Below, piece after piece: positions 21,014 through 30,091 of a DNA stretch of 39,592 nucleotides. Origin of the DNA: Solirubrobacterales bacterium (lineage in GTDB: Bacteria > Actinomycetota > Thermoleophilia > Solirubrobacterales > Solirubrobacteraceae); the NCBI GenBank assembly GCA_025964355.1, contig JAOPZB010000210.1, positions 1 to 39,592 of the forward strand, in the 5' to 3' direction. Position 1 is the first letter of the stretch. Every line of letters starts with the position of its first letter. The translations under genes and the position numbers were made by a program. The notes under the pieces are model-generated. The model was not told the origin of the DNA, ran no database searches, and saw only the letters and a program-made list of their open reading frames with translations.

Positions 21014-21441
21014 CCTTGCAGTGAGGCCCGTACGAGCCCCGATACTCGCTTTCCGTCCGCTCGACCGTCGACAGCCGCCATCGCCTGCTTCATCGCCAGG
21101 CCCATGTCCTTGGGCGACTCGGCACCGCTCTCGCGGATGGCGCGCTCGACGATGACACGCAGATCCTCCTCGGACAGCTCGGCCGGGAGGTAGGCGCTGA
21201 TCAGCTCTGCCTCTGACGCCTCGCCCGTCGCCAGATCCTCTCGCCCGGCCTCGCGATAGGCAGTCGCCGCCTCCAGTCGCCGCTTGCGCTCGCGACGCAG
21301 CACGGCGAGCTCGTCGTCAGAGCCCTCCTTGGACGCCTTCTGCAGCTCCGACATCACCAGTCGCAGGGCGCTGACCTTCTCTTTGTCTCCGGCGCGCATC
21401 GCATCGGTGAGGTCAGCTTTGATCGTGTCGAGCACTTCCAT
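21010..21441 (-). CDS. GatB/YqeY domain-containing protein
   Basis: MEVLDTIKADLTDAMRAGDKEKVSALRLVMSELQKASKEG...ELISAYLPAELSEEDLRVIVERAIRESGAESPKDMGLAMKQAMAAVDGRADGKRVSGLVRASL; track start at 22368 is spurious. Confidence 0.92.
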
Positions 21442-21449
21442 CTCAGACC

Positions 21450-21455
21450 AGGATA
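21450..21455 (-). promoter_or_regulatory. TATCCT -10-like hexamer 8 nt upstream of yqeY-like ATG
   Basis: Minus strand TATCCT-GGTCTGAG-ATG. Confidence 0.35.
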
Positions 21456-21608
21456 CGCCGGTCGCCCGATGCCCGGGGCGCATTCGGCGCGAGGGCCCCC
21501 GCTGGGTGCTCGATCGGCTCCGTGACGCTCCGGCAAACGGGTGGCGCAGCCCCGTACCAGTCACAGCGTCGCCGCAGAGCGTGCGCGAGCATCGATCGTC
21601 GGAGGGAA

Positions 21609-21614
21609 TAGGGT
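21609..21614 (+). promoter_or_regulatory. TAGGGT -10-like hexamer 7 nt upstream of amidohydrolase GTG start
   Basis: TAGGGT-GCACGCC-GTG. Confidence 0.35.
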
Positions 21615-21621
21615 GCACGCC

Positions 21622-22755
21622 GTGAACGACACGCTCTACGCCAACGCTCTCGCGCCTTTCCTGGCCGAGGTGGAGCGCCTTCGACCACCTGACGTCGAAG
21701 TGATCGACGCCCACACCCATCTCGGATTGGACGAGGATGGGCGGTCGCTCACGCTCGCGCAGCTGCTCGAGCAGCTCGATGCCGCCGGGGCGCGCCGCGC
21801 CTGCGTGTTTCCCCTTCACGACCCCGACCGTCACCCGGCCTACCGCGTTCCCAACGACCGCGTTCTGGGCTGGGCGGCCGAGGCCGAGGGCAGGCTCGTT
21901 CCGTTCTGCCGTCTCGACCCAACGGAAGACCCGCTGGCCGAGAGCGAACGCTGCCTGGCGGCTGGAGCGCGCGGGATCAAGCTGCACCCTCGCGCTCAGG
22001 ACTTCGTCTTCGACGGCGGCGAGCTGGACAGCGTCTTCGGCCTCGCCGAATCGGCGCAGGTTCCGATCCTGATCCATGCCGGTCGCGGCCTGCCGCCTCT
22101 GGCCGAGGGGCTGGTCGACCTCGCCCTGCGCCACCCGCGGGCGGTACTGATCCTCGCCCACGGCGCGATCTGCGACCAGGGCATCCTGACCTCGCGGCTC
22201 GCCGACCATCCCGGCGTGCTCTACGACATCTCGTGCTTCTTCCCGCTGGACGTGATGGAGCTCCTGGCGCGCGTCCCTGCGGAGAGGATCGTGTTCGCCT
22301 CCGACCCCCCCTATGGGCTGCCGGCCACGTCGCTCTACATGGCGCTGCGCATGGCCGCGCAGGCACATCTCGACGAGCAGACCACCAGAGCCGTTCTCGG
22401 CGGCACGATGGCCGCGCTGCTAGACGGGCAGGGCCTGCCGCCCGTCTCGGCCCCGCGCCGGGGAGACTCGATCGAGCTGTCGGGCCGACTGGCCCGCGTC
22501 TACGGCTATGCCAGCCTCGTCGGCCCGGCGCTGTTCACCGGCGCCCTGGACCAGGCCCGCGCGATGCTCGACATGGCGCTCGCCGCGTGCCGCGACCCGG
22601 AGCCGGGAACGGTGGGCGAGGCGCTGGACACGATCGGCGCCGCGCTCAGCGCGGCCGATGCCCTGCTCGAAGCCGAGGGCGGCGTGCGTGCTGCGATCGA
22701 CCTCGTATATCGCTCGATCGTCCGAGCGGCGACCGAGATACCCGACACCGCCTGA
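21622..22755 (+). CDS. Amidohydrolase-family (TIM barrel metal-dependent hydrolase) protein
   Basis: VIDAHTHLGLDEDGRSL, AARGIKLHPRAQDFVFD, VPILIHAGRGLPPLAEGLVDLALRHPRAVLILAHGAICDQG, ERIVFASDPPYGLPATSLYMALRMA. GTG starts at 21613 or 21622 preferred. Confidence 0.85.
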   Translation: MNDTLYANALAPFLAEVERLRPPDVEVIDAHTHLGLDEDGRSLTLAQLLEQLDAAGARRACVFPLHDPDRHPAYRVPNDRVLGWAAEAEGRLVPFCRLDPTEDPLAESERCLAAGARGIKLHPRAQDFVFDGGELDSVFGLAESAQVPILIHAGRGLPPLAEGLVDLALRHPRAVLILAHGAICDQGILTSRLADHPGVLYDISCFFPLDVMELLARVPAERIVFASDPPYGLPATSLYMALRMAAQAHLDEQTTRAVLGGTMAALLDGQGLPPVSAPRRGDSIELSGRLARVYGYASLVGPALFTGALDQARAMLDMALAACRDPEPGTVGEALDTIGAALSAADALLEAEGGVRAAIDLVYRSIVRAATEIPDTA

Positions 22756-23652
22756 TCAGGCGCACGCGAGCCAGAGAGCCGCCCACTCGCCGCTCTCGCG
22801 GCGTTCGCGCTCGCGCAGGCCGAGCTCCTTCGCGAACGCCTGCGCGATCTCGTCGGCCTCGCCTATGAGCAGCCCTCCGGCGACGAGATGCCGAGGCGTC
22901 GCCTGCATCGTGCGCGTGAGCTCAAGAAGCAGCGGGCGCAGTAGATTCGCGACGATCACGATCTCGCCGGGGGGCCGCTCGGGCTCGCTCATCCAGGGCA
23001 GTGGCTGTGCACGGAGGTCGAAGCGGCGAACCTCTATCTCCACGCCGTTCCCGGCGGCGTTCTGCCGGGCGGCGAGAACGCTCTCGCGCTCGTGGTCGAG
23101 GCCGAGCACCGGACCAAAGCCCAGTCGTGCCGCCGCGATCGCCAGCACGCCCGAGCCGGTCCCTATGTCGAGCAGCGGTCCGCTCACCGGCGCAGCGGCC
23201 GCGAGCTCCAGCAGCAGTTCCAGGCACATGCGCGTGCTCGCGTGCGCACCTGTCCCGAACGCCTGCCCCGGATCGATCACGATCTCCTCCACGTCGCCGG
23301 GCGGCGAAGACTGCGGCCCTTCCCACGGCGGGCGCACGCGCAGGGCGGGCATCAACTTGGCGCCGGCCACGTGAGCGGCCGGTGCGTCGATGAATACCGG
23401 CCTGTGGAACCGCTTCCAGCGCTCGTCCCAGTCGTCGGCTATCTCGCTCGTCGAGATCGCGACCAGGGCATCGCCGACGGCGGCCTCCAGGTCAGGGAGC
23501 GCGGGAAGCTCGCCCGGCGCCCCGTAGACCGCGAACTCCACGGTGCTCGGCTCGACCTCCCGCTCTTCGACGCCGGCGGGCACCAGCTCCAAGAGCTCCG
23601 CCAGGACCATCTCCGCCTGTTCGCGCGGTACGCGGACCGCGAGCCTGATCAC
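22756..23652 (-). CDS. prmA: Ribosomal protein L11 methyltransferase
   Basis: [26 protein letters not shown]...[45 protein letters not shown]...[13 protein letters not shown]. Confidence 0.92.
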   Translation of the reverse strand: MIRLAVRVPREQAEMVLAELLELVPAGVEEREVEPSTVEFAVYGAPGELPALPDLEAAVGDALVAISTSEIADDWDERWKRFHRPVFIDAPAAHVAGAKLMPALRVRPPWEGPQSSPPGDVEEIVIDPGQAFGTGAHASTRMCLELLLELAAAAPVSGPLLDIGTGSGVLAIAAARLGFGPVLGLDHERESVLAARQNAAGNGVEIEVRRFDLRAQPLPWMSEPERPPGEIVIVANLLRPLLLELTRTMQATPRHLVAGGLLIGEADEIAQAFAKELGLRERERRESGEWAALWLACA

Positions 23653-24788
23653 GCGGCGCGACTGCCGAGCGCACGGCGGAGCTTCGCGAACATCGATTCC
23701 TCCGAGCGCAGGTTCTCGGCGGTGAGAGTCTCGTTCAAGCGCTCCATCAACTGACGCTGCTCGTCATCGAGGTTGCGCGGCACGAGGACGTTGACGACGA
23801 CGCGCAGGTCTCCGCGCCGCCCGCGTCCGAGCGAGGGCATGCCCTCGCCGTGGACAGTCAGCACCTCGCCCGGCTGCGTCCCGGCCGACAGCTCGACGGC
23901 CGCTATCCCCTCTAGCGTCGCGACCTCGAGCGTTCCGCCGAGGGCAGCGAGCGGAGCGGCGACATCCAGCGAGGTGATGAGGTGATCACCTTCGCGCACG
24001 AAGCGATCGTCGTCGGCGACGTTGACGATCACGTAGAGGTCGCCGGAGGGGGCTCCCGCCTCGCCGGCGTGCCCGCGTCCGCCGAGCCTGATTCGCTGCC
24101 CGTCTGAGATGCCGGCAGGCACGTCCACCTCTAGCTCGCTCCTGTTCGCCAGACGACCGCGGCCGCGACACTCCCGGCAGGGCTGCGTCGCGACACGACC
24201 GTCCCCGTGACAGACGTCGCAGATCATCGTGCGCATCATCTGCCCGAACGGCGTGCGGGTCACCGCCTGCAGCTGCCCGGCGCCACCGCAGCGCTCGCAG
24301 GTCTCTATCGGCGTCCCCGGCTCGGCGCCATTGCCATGACAGCGCTCACAGCGGTCGACCGCCTGAAAGGCGATCTGCCTCTTGACCCCGTTCGCGGCTT
24401 CGACGAGATCAATGTCGAGCGCGACGGCGACGTCCTCTCCCTGCGCCGGCCCTGCAGCGCCGCCGAAGCCGCCGCCGAAGAACGCGTTGAACAGATCTCC
24501 GATCGATCCGAAGCCCTCGAAGTTAGGTGAGTATCCACCCGATCTGAGCCCTTCATGCCCGTAGCGGTCATAAGTGGCGCGGCGATCGGCGTCGGACAGG
24601 ATCTCGTATGCCTCGGCCGCCGTCTTGAACTTCTCCTCGGCATCGGGGTCGTGTGCGTTGACGTCCGGATGCAGCTCCCTGGCGAGCTGGCGAAAGGCTT
24701 TCTTGATCTCCTGCTCAGAGGCGTCCCGGCCCACGCCGAGCACCTCGTAGGGGTCGCGCAGCATGCCGGTCTTGTCAGTTCTCGGCAT
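23649..24788 (-). CDS. dnaJ: Chaperone protein DnaJ
   Basis: J domain ([55 protein letters not shown]), G/F region, four CxxCxGxG zinc-finger repeats. Confidence 0.97.
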   Translation of the reverse strand: MPRTDKTGMLRDPYEVLGVGRDASEQEIKKAFRQLARELHPDVNAHDPDAEEKFKTAAEAYEILSDADRRATYDRYGHEGLRSGGYSPNFEGFGSIGDLFNAFFGGGFGGAAGPAQGEDVAVALDIDLVEAANGVKRQIAFQAVDRCERCHGNGAEPGTPIETCERCGGAGQLQAVTRTPFGQMMRTMICDVCHGDGRVATQPCRECRGRGRLANRSELEVDVPAGISDGQRIRLGGRGHAGEAGAPSGDLYVIVNVADDDRFVREGDHLITSLDVAAPLAALGGTLEVATLEGIAAVELSAGTQPGEVLTVHGEGMPSLGRGRRGDLRVVVNVLVPRNLDDEQRQLMERLNETLTAENLRSEESMFAKLRRALGSRAA

Positions 24789-25803
24789 AGGTGTCTTCGA
24801 CGAAGCGCGACAGCTCGTGGGCTGCCTCCTGCACCGTCGCGATGGCGCCTGCGTAATCCATGCGCACCGGTCCGATCACCGACACCGTCCCCAGCTTGCG
24901 AAGGGGCATGCCGTAGCCGGTCGCGACCACGGCGAGCGAGCGCATGGCGGGAAGCTCGTTCTCCTCGCCGATCCGCACGTACACGCCCTCCTCGCCGAGG
25001 GCAGACCGCAGGATCCGCAGCAGCGCGACGCGCCGCTCGAGCAGGCCAATCAGCTCGTTGACCTGCTCGCTGTCCTCGGTCTGGACGGAGGAGAAGAGCC
25101 GTGCCGTCCCCTCGAAGTAGAGGGCGTCGTCGGTCTCTGACGCCAGGGTGCCAAAGGCGGGCGCGAAGCGCGCCAGGAATGCCAGCTCGGTCACCGAGAG
25201 GCCCGGCTCGGTCAGGCGCTGGTGGATCATGCGCGCGCCGAGGCCGAGGCCGACGAGCCGCTCGTTGAGGTACTCACCGGCCCAGGCGATCAACCCGGGG
25301 TCGACCGAGCGTTCGAACGTAGCGAGCATCTTCGAGACGCCCCCCGTCGAGGTGATGATCACGACCAGAACCACCTGCGGCTGCAGCGCGAGCACCTCGA
25401 TCCGGCGGATCGTCGCCGTGTTCAGCGATGGCGCCGAGACGACCGCGAGCAGGTTCGTCATCTGTGAGAGCGTCTCCGTCGTCGCGCGCATCGCCTCGTC
25501 GACCTCTCGGCGGATCAGCGACAGCTCGAGACGAGGCTCAGGTGGAGCGAGAGCCTGCCCCGAGGTGAGCAGGCGATCGACGAGGTAGCGATGCCCGGCG
25601 TCCGTCGGGACGCGACCGGCGGAGACATGCGGGTGCCCAAGCAACCCGTACTCCTCGAGCAGAGCGAGCTCGTGGCGCACGGTCGACGGGCCGCAGTCGA
25701 GCTCCGGGTCGGCGGCGATCGCGCGGGACGCCACCGGTTGCCCGGTCTGCAGGTAGTCGTCGACCACCTTGCAGAGAATCCGCTCCTGACGAGAGGTCAG
25801 CAT
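24775..25803 (-). CDS. hrcA: Heat-inducible transcription repressor HrcA
   Basis: [79 protein letters not shown]; HrcA winged helix and GAF-like core. Confidence 0.94.
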   Translation of the reverse strand: MLTSRQERILCKVVDDYLQTGQPVASRAIAADPELDCGPSTVRHELALLEEYGLLGHPHVSAGRVPTDAGHRYLVDRLLTSGQALAPPEPRLELSLIRREVDEAMRATTETLSQMTNLLAVVSAPSLNTATIRRIEVLALQPQVVLVVIITSTGGVSKMLATFERSVDPGLIAWAGEYLNERLVGLGLGARMIHQRLTEPGLSVTELAFLARFAPAFGTLASETDDALYFEGTARLFSSVQTEDSEQVNELIGLLERRVALLRILRSALGEEGVYVRIGEENELPAMRSLAVVATGYGMPLRKLGTVSVIGPVRMDYAGAIATVQEAAHELSRFVEDTYAEN

Positions 25804-25809
25804 GGACTG

Positions 25810-25815
25810 ATTGTA
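25810..25815 (-). promoter_or_regulatory. TACAAT -10 hexamer 6 nt upstream of hrcA ATG, candidate leaderless promoter
   Basis: Minus strand TACAAT-CAGTCC-ATG; same arrangement as hisIE. Confidence 0.45.
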
Positions 25816-25852
25816 GGCGGCGTGCTGGCGCCGTCGAAGGGCCGCGCCAGGT

Positions 25853-26242
25853 CTAGAGCTCGAGCTCTGCCTCGGCGTTGCGGATGATCTGCGTGCCACT
25901 CTGCTCGGCGACGGTGTCGACAAGCACCCGTCCGTCGCTGACCTCGCGCACCGTCCCCGTCACGAGAACCTCCTGCTCGGGCACGCCCATGCCGCGGAAC
26001 TGGACAGACAGGCGCCGCAGGTGCTCGGGACCGCCCGCCGCATCGGTCTGCGCGCGCGCGACCTGGGCCATCGTCCACAGGCCATGCAGTATCCGCCCGG
26101 GCAACCCGACCGACCGGGCGAACTCCTCGTCGATGTGGATCGGGTTGAAGTCTCCCGACGCGCCGGCATAGCGCGCCGTGAGAAACCTGTCGGGTGTGGT
26201 CCTAAGCTCCGGGATCTGCGCCCCGACATCGAGGTCGGCCAT
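25853..26242 (-). CDS. MaoC-like hydratase/dehydratase (HadB-like)
   Basis: DFNPIHIDEEFARSVGLPGRILHGLWTMAQVAR hotdog MaoC catalytic motif. Confidence 0.85.
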   Translation of the reverse strand: MADLDVGAQIPELRTTPDRFLTARYAGASGDFNPIHIDEEFARSVGLPGRILHGLWTMAQVARAQTDAAGGPEHLRRLSVQFRGMGVPEQEVLVTGTVREVSDGRVLVDTVAEQSGTQIIRNAEAELEL

Positions 26243-26245
26243 CGC

Positions 26246-26686
26246 TCACACTCCTCGCACGATGTTCGTCCACGTTCCGCGGCAGACCTGCTCGTCGCGC
26301 TGGTTGGTCGAGACCGACTCGAACACGTAGTAGCCGCGACCGTCGCGCTCGGAGATGTCCTTGACGTTTGTGGTGGTGGTGACCTCGTCGCCGGCCACGA
26401 CGAGAGGCCCCCAGAGAAACTCCTGACCGCCGTGCACCATCATCGCGAAGTTGAGTTCGATCTCCGGGTCGAATATCGGCGGACCCACCGATGGTGCGCT
26501 GTAGACGACCGCGAACATCGGTGGCGCGACGACGTCGGCGTATCCGGCTGCGCGCGCGGCGTCGACGTCGAGATGAAGGGGATTGGTCTCGCCGACCGCA
26601 CGCGCATACTCCTTGACCTTCTCGCGGCCCACGGCATAGACGGTTGGCTCATACGCCTTGCCGACCGCTTGTGTGTTGACTGGCAT
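26246..26686 (-). CDS. MaoC-like dehydratase N-terminal/FAS1-like domain protein (HadA-like)
   Basis: VGKAYEPTVYAVGREKVKEYARAVGETNPLHLDVDAARAAGYADVVAPPMFAVVYSAP; immediately upstream of the HadB-like gene. ATG at 26686 preferred. Confidence 0.83.
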   Translation of the reverse strand: MPVNTQAVGKAYEPTVYAVGREKVKEYARAVGETNPLHLDVDAARAAGYADVVAPPMFAVVYSAPSVGPPIFDPEIELNFAMMVHGGQEFLWGPLVVAGDEVTTTTNVKDISERDGRGYYVFESVSTNQRDEQVCRGTWTNIVRGV

Positions 26687-26810
26687 TGGAACGGCGCTCC
26701 TTGCGTGCGCTGACGTCGACGGCTCCCCGCGGCGCGCCAGTTTACGCACAGTGCGCCGCGATTTGCGTGCCACACCGTGCGGCGACGCGCTCGCCGCCCC
26801 GTTAACGACG

Positions 26811-26825
26811 AAAACCCCCTGGGGG
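26811..26825 (-). terminator. Candidate intrinsic terminator downstream of ssb (CCCC-CAG-GGGG-TTTT)
   Basis: Minus strand CCCCCAGGGGGTTTT, perfect GC stem followed by four T. Confidence 0.45.
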
Positions 26826-26905
26826 CAGCGACGCGGCGGCGACGCTCTGGGCGTCCCCGCCGCCGGTCCGTGGCGACTGATCGGACCTCGCTGCCAGCCT
26901 TGCGC

Positions 26906-27316
26906 CTAGAAGACGGACTCCTCGGAATCCGAACCCGCGCCGACCCCGACGAGCTCGCCGTCGTCCGCGGCACGGTCACCCGGAGTGTCCAGGAACTGGA
27001 CGGTGTCGGCGACGATGCTGACGGCCTGGCGCTTCTGCTGATCTGTCGTCTCCCACTCGCGCCACTCGAGGCGTCCGTCGATCGCGACTCGGCTTCCCTT
27101 GCGCATGTAGGTCCCCACGCTCTCGCCCGAGGCGCCGTAGACGCTGACGTCGAAGTAGTTCGGGCGCTCGTGATAGTCGCCCTCGGCGTCGCGACGGCTC
27201 CCGTTGCACGCGATTCGCAGAGCGCACACGCTCGTTCCAGACGGCAGCGCCCGCAACTCGGGGTCACGGGTCAGACGTCCTATGAGCACAACACGGTTGA
27301 TGCTTGAGTAGGGCAT
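26906..27316 (-). CDS. Single-stranded DNA-binding protein (SSB, OB fold)
   Basis: INRVVLIGRLTRDPELRALPSGTSVCALRIACN...NYFDVSVYGASGESVGTYMRKGSRVAIDGRLEWREWETTDQQKRQAVSIVADTVQFLD. Confidence 0.95.
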   Translation of the reverse strand: MPYSSINRVVLIGRLTRDPELRALPSGTSVCALRIACNGSRRDAEGDYHERPNYFDVSVYGASGESVGTYMRKGSRVAIDGRLEWREWETTDQQKRQAVSIVADTVQFLDTPGDRAADDGELVGVGAGSDSEESVF

Positions 27317-27360
27317 TCCTGGGTCTCCATCGCTTCGCGGTTGACCCCCCGACGAAGAAC

Positions 27361-28095
27361 CTACGCATCGCCTGGGACGGTTCTCTCAGGCGACGCCGGC
27401 GAGCGCTCGGCCGTGGCTGCCGCGAGCGGGAGGACGATTATCGCCTCGCCGGCGTCGGCCTTGGCGATCGCCCGGCCGAGAGCATGCTCGACCTCGGGCG
27501 CCGCCAGATAGAGCACGCCCTCTACAAGACGGCACCGGGCCCAGGCTCGGCAGATCTCAGCCAGGCGCCGCGGTGACTTGACCGTCAGCTCGACCTCTAC
27601 GGCGATCGGCAGCCGCGCTTGCGGCCCTCTGGGCCAGAGGACGAGGTCTGGCCGATGCAGCAGCGGGCCGCCGTCGGGCGCGTTGCCCAAACGGGCGCTG
27701 GCCAGTGCGGCGCCGGCGAGGCGCTCGTCGCGGCGCAGCTCGCGCTCGCCTACGACGCGGTGATCCTGATAGCAGCGCTCCAACGCGGAGGCCACGCGCA
27801 CGCAGGCGATCGCATGTGGCGCGTTTGCGACGCTGATTCGACATGGCTCGAGTCCCTGCAAGCCGGACGCTCGCAGACCCGCTCGCGTGACGGTGAACAG
27901 CGCCGGCTCGCCTGCCAACGGACGCCGGCGGGTCAACTGCCGGTCACGCTCGGCGGCCAGCAGGCGCGAGCGCGCTGACGCGAGCGTAAAACGCCGGCGG
28001 TCGGCGAGCGCCTGGTCGGTGACGGCACCCATGCGCGCCGTCCATTGCAGGATCTCCACTCGCTCGTGCGAGTACGTGTTGTCTGCTTGGACCAT
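27361..28095 (-). CDS. Replication-relaxation-like family protein (winged HTH plus PD-(D/E)xK-like region)
   Basis: N-terminal wHTH-like MVQADNTYSHERVEILQWTARMGAVTDQALADRRRFTLASARSRLLAAERDRQLTRRRP; C-terminal RPDLVLWPRGPQARLPIAVEVELTVKSPRRLAEICRAW. ATG 28095 has AAGGAGG 5 nt upstream. Confidence 0.65.
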   Translation of the reverse strand: MVQADNTYSHERVEILQWTARMGAVTDQALADRRRFTLASARSRLLAAERDRQLTRRRPLAGEPALFTVTRAGLRASGLQGLEPCRISVANAPHAIACVRVASALERCYQDHRVVGERELRRDERLAGAALASARLGNAPDGGPLLHRPDLVLWPRGPQARLPIAVEVELTVKSPRRLAEICRAWARCRLVEGVLYLAAPEVEHALGRAIAKADAGEAIIVLPLAAATAERSPASPERTVPGDA

Positions 28096-28173
28096 CGGTC
28101 CTCCTTGGTCGTGTGTGTCCATGACTGACCGGGGTTCGCCCGGTTGCTCGTTCGATGCAGTCGAGGCTGTTGC

Positions 28174-29796
28174 TCAGCGGACCTGTAGCGGCGAGAGGAC
28201 GCGCCCGATCGCGACGCCGCCGCCACCGCCGAGCACGATCACCGCCGCCGACCCGGGATCCAGGGTTCTGACCTCGTTGGGATCGAGGATCGGCTCGCTG
28301 GTGCGCGTGCGCGTCGTTCGTCCGTCGCTGTGGCGGGCGACCTTCCAGGCCCCTCTTGATCCGGCGACGCTCGCGATGAGCTCTGCCGAGGCAGGGACCA
28401 CCTGGCGGTGTGCGATCAGCACGGTGAGGTTGCCCATCACCTGCTCGAGCAGCCGCTCCCTGCCTGGCGGTCGCAGATCGGACAGCTCCTGCGTGCCGAG
28501 GAGCAGAGACAGCCCCGCGGACCGCGCGCGTCCGAAGAGCCGCACCACATGCTCGGCAGAGACCGCCGAGAACTCGTCGATTACGACAAGGGTCGGCACC
28601 GGTCGTCCCTGCAGGCTCGCCACGGTGGTCTGGAGGTCCTGGACGATTGCGGCGCCGAGGATCTGCGTGAGCAGTGGCCGGCTATCGGATTGGAGGTTGA
28701 AGTAGACGACCGCACGCGCTCGCGTCGCGCCGAGGAGATCGAACCGCTCTGCAGCGGAGGCCTGCGGATCCAGCCAGGGCCCGACGTCGGACTCGGTGAG
28801 GATCGCCAGACGATCGCGTACTCCCGCCAGGTCGCTCCGCTGGCGGGTCGTGAGCGAATCAAGGTAGGCGTGGGTGGCGGCCGCGTGTGACTCGGGAAGA
28901 GTCCTTGCGAGCGTCTCCAGCCTGTCCGGGTCCAGATGCTCGACGATCGCACAGAGGCTGACCTCGATCGCGTTCTCGCGCAGAGCGCGAACCACGTGAC
29001 CTAGATAGCGCTGCGCCTGGCGCTGGTAGTGAGGCTCGGTGAAGCGCTCGCCGGCAAGCGCCTTGTCAGCGATCTCCGTCTCACCTCCGCAGGCGTAGGG
29101 GTTGTACACGGACGGGCCACCGGGAGTCCACTCGATGAACGGTCTGCCCGCGATGCTCGCCGCGAGACGCAGCTGCTCGCGCATGTCGCAATCGCCCTTC
29201 GGATCGACGATGACAGCACCCATCCCCTGCTCGATGGCCCGCGTGGCGAGCAATGTCTGGGTGACCGTCTTGCCGGAGCCGGTCGCCCCGACGACGAGCA
29301 TGTGCCGGCCGCCACCTTCGCCAGCGAACGGAATCGAGATGGCGCGACCGCGTTCGTCGGCGCCTAGGATCAAGCGGCCGGCGATCCGGCAGGCGTCCGC
29401 TCGACGGGTGCCGCGAGGGTGAAGGTCCACGCCCGCGAACGACGCGCGAAGCAATGAAAGCGGTCCACGGCGGCGAGCGGCGACTCGGGCCAGATCGGCC
29501 CCTGCTGCGATGTCTTCCCGATGCCAGCGCCGCCCGACTTTCGTCGCCGAGAGTCCGGCGAGCATGGCTGCGAGCGTCCAGCTCCCGAGGCTTGCCCGCA
29601 ACAGAAGCAGCGGAACGACGGACGTGGCCGCCCAGCTCCAGTGCAGCTCCCGGGAGCGCAACATTCGTGCAACCGCCATGCCGACCACCAGGCCGAGCAC
29701 GCAGTGAAACGTCGTGTCCAACACCCATCGGGCTAACTGCCCGATGGGCGCGTCCGGTGATGCCGCCGCTTGGGAGAACGGGTTCGATGAGCGCAT
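28174..29796 (-). CDS. VirD4/TraG-type IV secretion coupling ATPase-like protein (FtsK/HerA superfamily)
   Basis: Two N-terminal TM segments, GRHMLVVGATGSGKTVTQTLLATRAIEQGMGAVIVDPKGD (Walker A), VPTLVVIDEFSAVSAEHVVRLFGRARSAGLSLLLGTQELSDL (Walker B and TraG-like motif); GAAAGGA upstream of ATG. Confidence 0.88.
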   Translation of the reverse strand: MRSSNPFSQAAASPDAPIGQLARWVLDTTFHCVLGLVVGMAVARMLRSRELHWSWAATSVVPLLLLRASLGSWTLAAMLAGLSATKVGRRWHREDIAAGADLARVAARRRGPLSLLRASFAGVDLHPRGTRRADACRIAGRLILGADERGRAISIPFAGEGGGRHMLVVGATGSGKTVTQTLLATRAIEQGMGAVIVDPKGDCDMREQLRLAASIAGRPFIEWTPGGPSVYNPYACGGETEIADKALAGERFTEPHYQRQAQRYLGHVVRALRENAIEVSLCAIVEHLDPDRLETLARTLPESHAAATHAYLDSLTTRQRSDLAGVRDRLAILTESDVGPWLDPQASAAERFDLLGATRARAVVYFNLQSDSRPLLTQILGAAIVQDLQTTVASLQGRPVPTLVVIDEFSAVSAEHVVRLFGRARSAGLSLLLGTQELSDLRPPGRERLLEQVMGNLTVLIAHRQVVPASAELIASVAGSRGAWKVARHSDGRTTRTRTSEPILDPNEVRTLDPGSAAVIVLGGGGGVAIGRVLSPLQVR

Positions 29797-29843
29797 TGCG
29801 CGTGTCCTTTCTGCGGATCTGCCCTCGCGGACCGATCGCTGTA

Positions 29844-29861
29844 GGCCGGCGACGGCCGGCC
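29844..29861. repeat. Inverted repeat H1: GGCCGG-N6-CCGGCC
   Basis: Read directly from sequence. Confidence 0.85.
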
Positions 29862-29876
29862 GTGGTCTTTAACGGG

Positions 29877-29904
29877 CTACGGCCGACCCGGAGGTCAGCC
29901 GTAG
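29877..29904. repeat. Inverted repeat H2: CTACGGC-c-GACC-CGGA-GGTC-a-GCCGTAG (11 bp, one mismatch, tetraloop)
   Basis: Read directly from sequence. Confidence 0.9.
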
Positions 29905-29912
29905 TGGTCTCG

Positions 29913-29929
29913 CCGAGCGTTTGGCTCGG
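29913..29929. repeat. Inverted repeat H3: CCGAGC-GTTTG-GCTCGG
   Basis: Read directly from sequence. Confidence 0.88.
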
Positions 29930-29941
29930 TCAAGTTTGCAG

Positions 29942-29966
29942 GCGGCCGGGCGCTGCTTCCGGCCGC
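29942..29966. repeat. Inverted repeat H4: GCGGCCGG-N9-CCGGCCGC
   Basis: Read directly from sequence. Confidence 0.9.
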
Positions 29967-30070
29967 TCGAGTTTCACGTCAGCCGGCAGCCGACCCCCCA
30001 CGCGTCGAGCAGCCGGCGAGCGCTCTGATGTGCCGCGAGCTTGGGACGCAGGCCGGACGGCGCGGCGGCA

Positions 30071-30090
30071 CCGTCGATGACCTCCGACGG
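30071..30090. repeat. Inverted repeat H5: CCGTCG-N8-CGACGG, adjacent to stop of the 30092 gene
   Basis: Read directly from sequence. Confidence 0.75.
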
Positions 30091-30091
30091 C

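Noticed and set aside
26831-26869. Large GC hairpin GGCGGCGACGC...GCGTCCCCGCCGCC after ssb
   Set aside because: Imperfect and of a kind expected by chance at this GC content; the nearby CCCCCAGGGGGTTTT is a better terminator candidate.
29454-30080. 208-aa plus-strand ORF across the T4CP start and hairpin gap
   Set aside because: Arg/Pro/Ser-rich, antisense to the ATPase N-terminus; no domain-like sequence.
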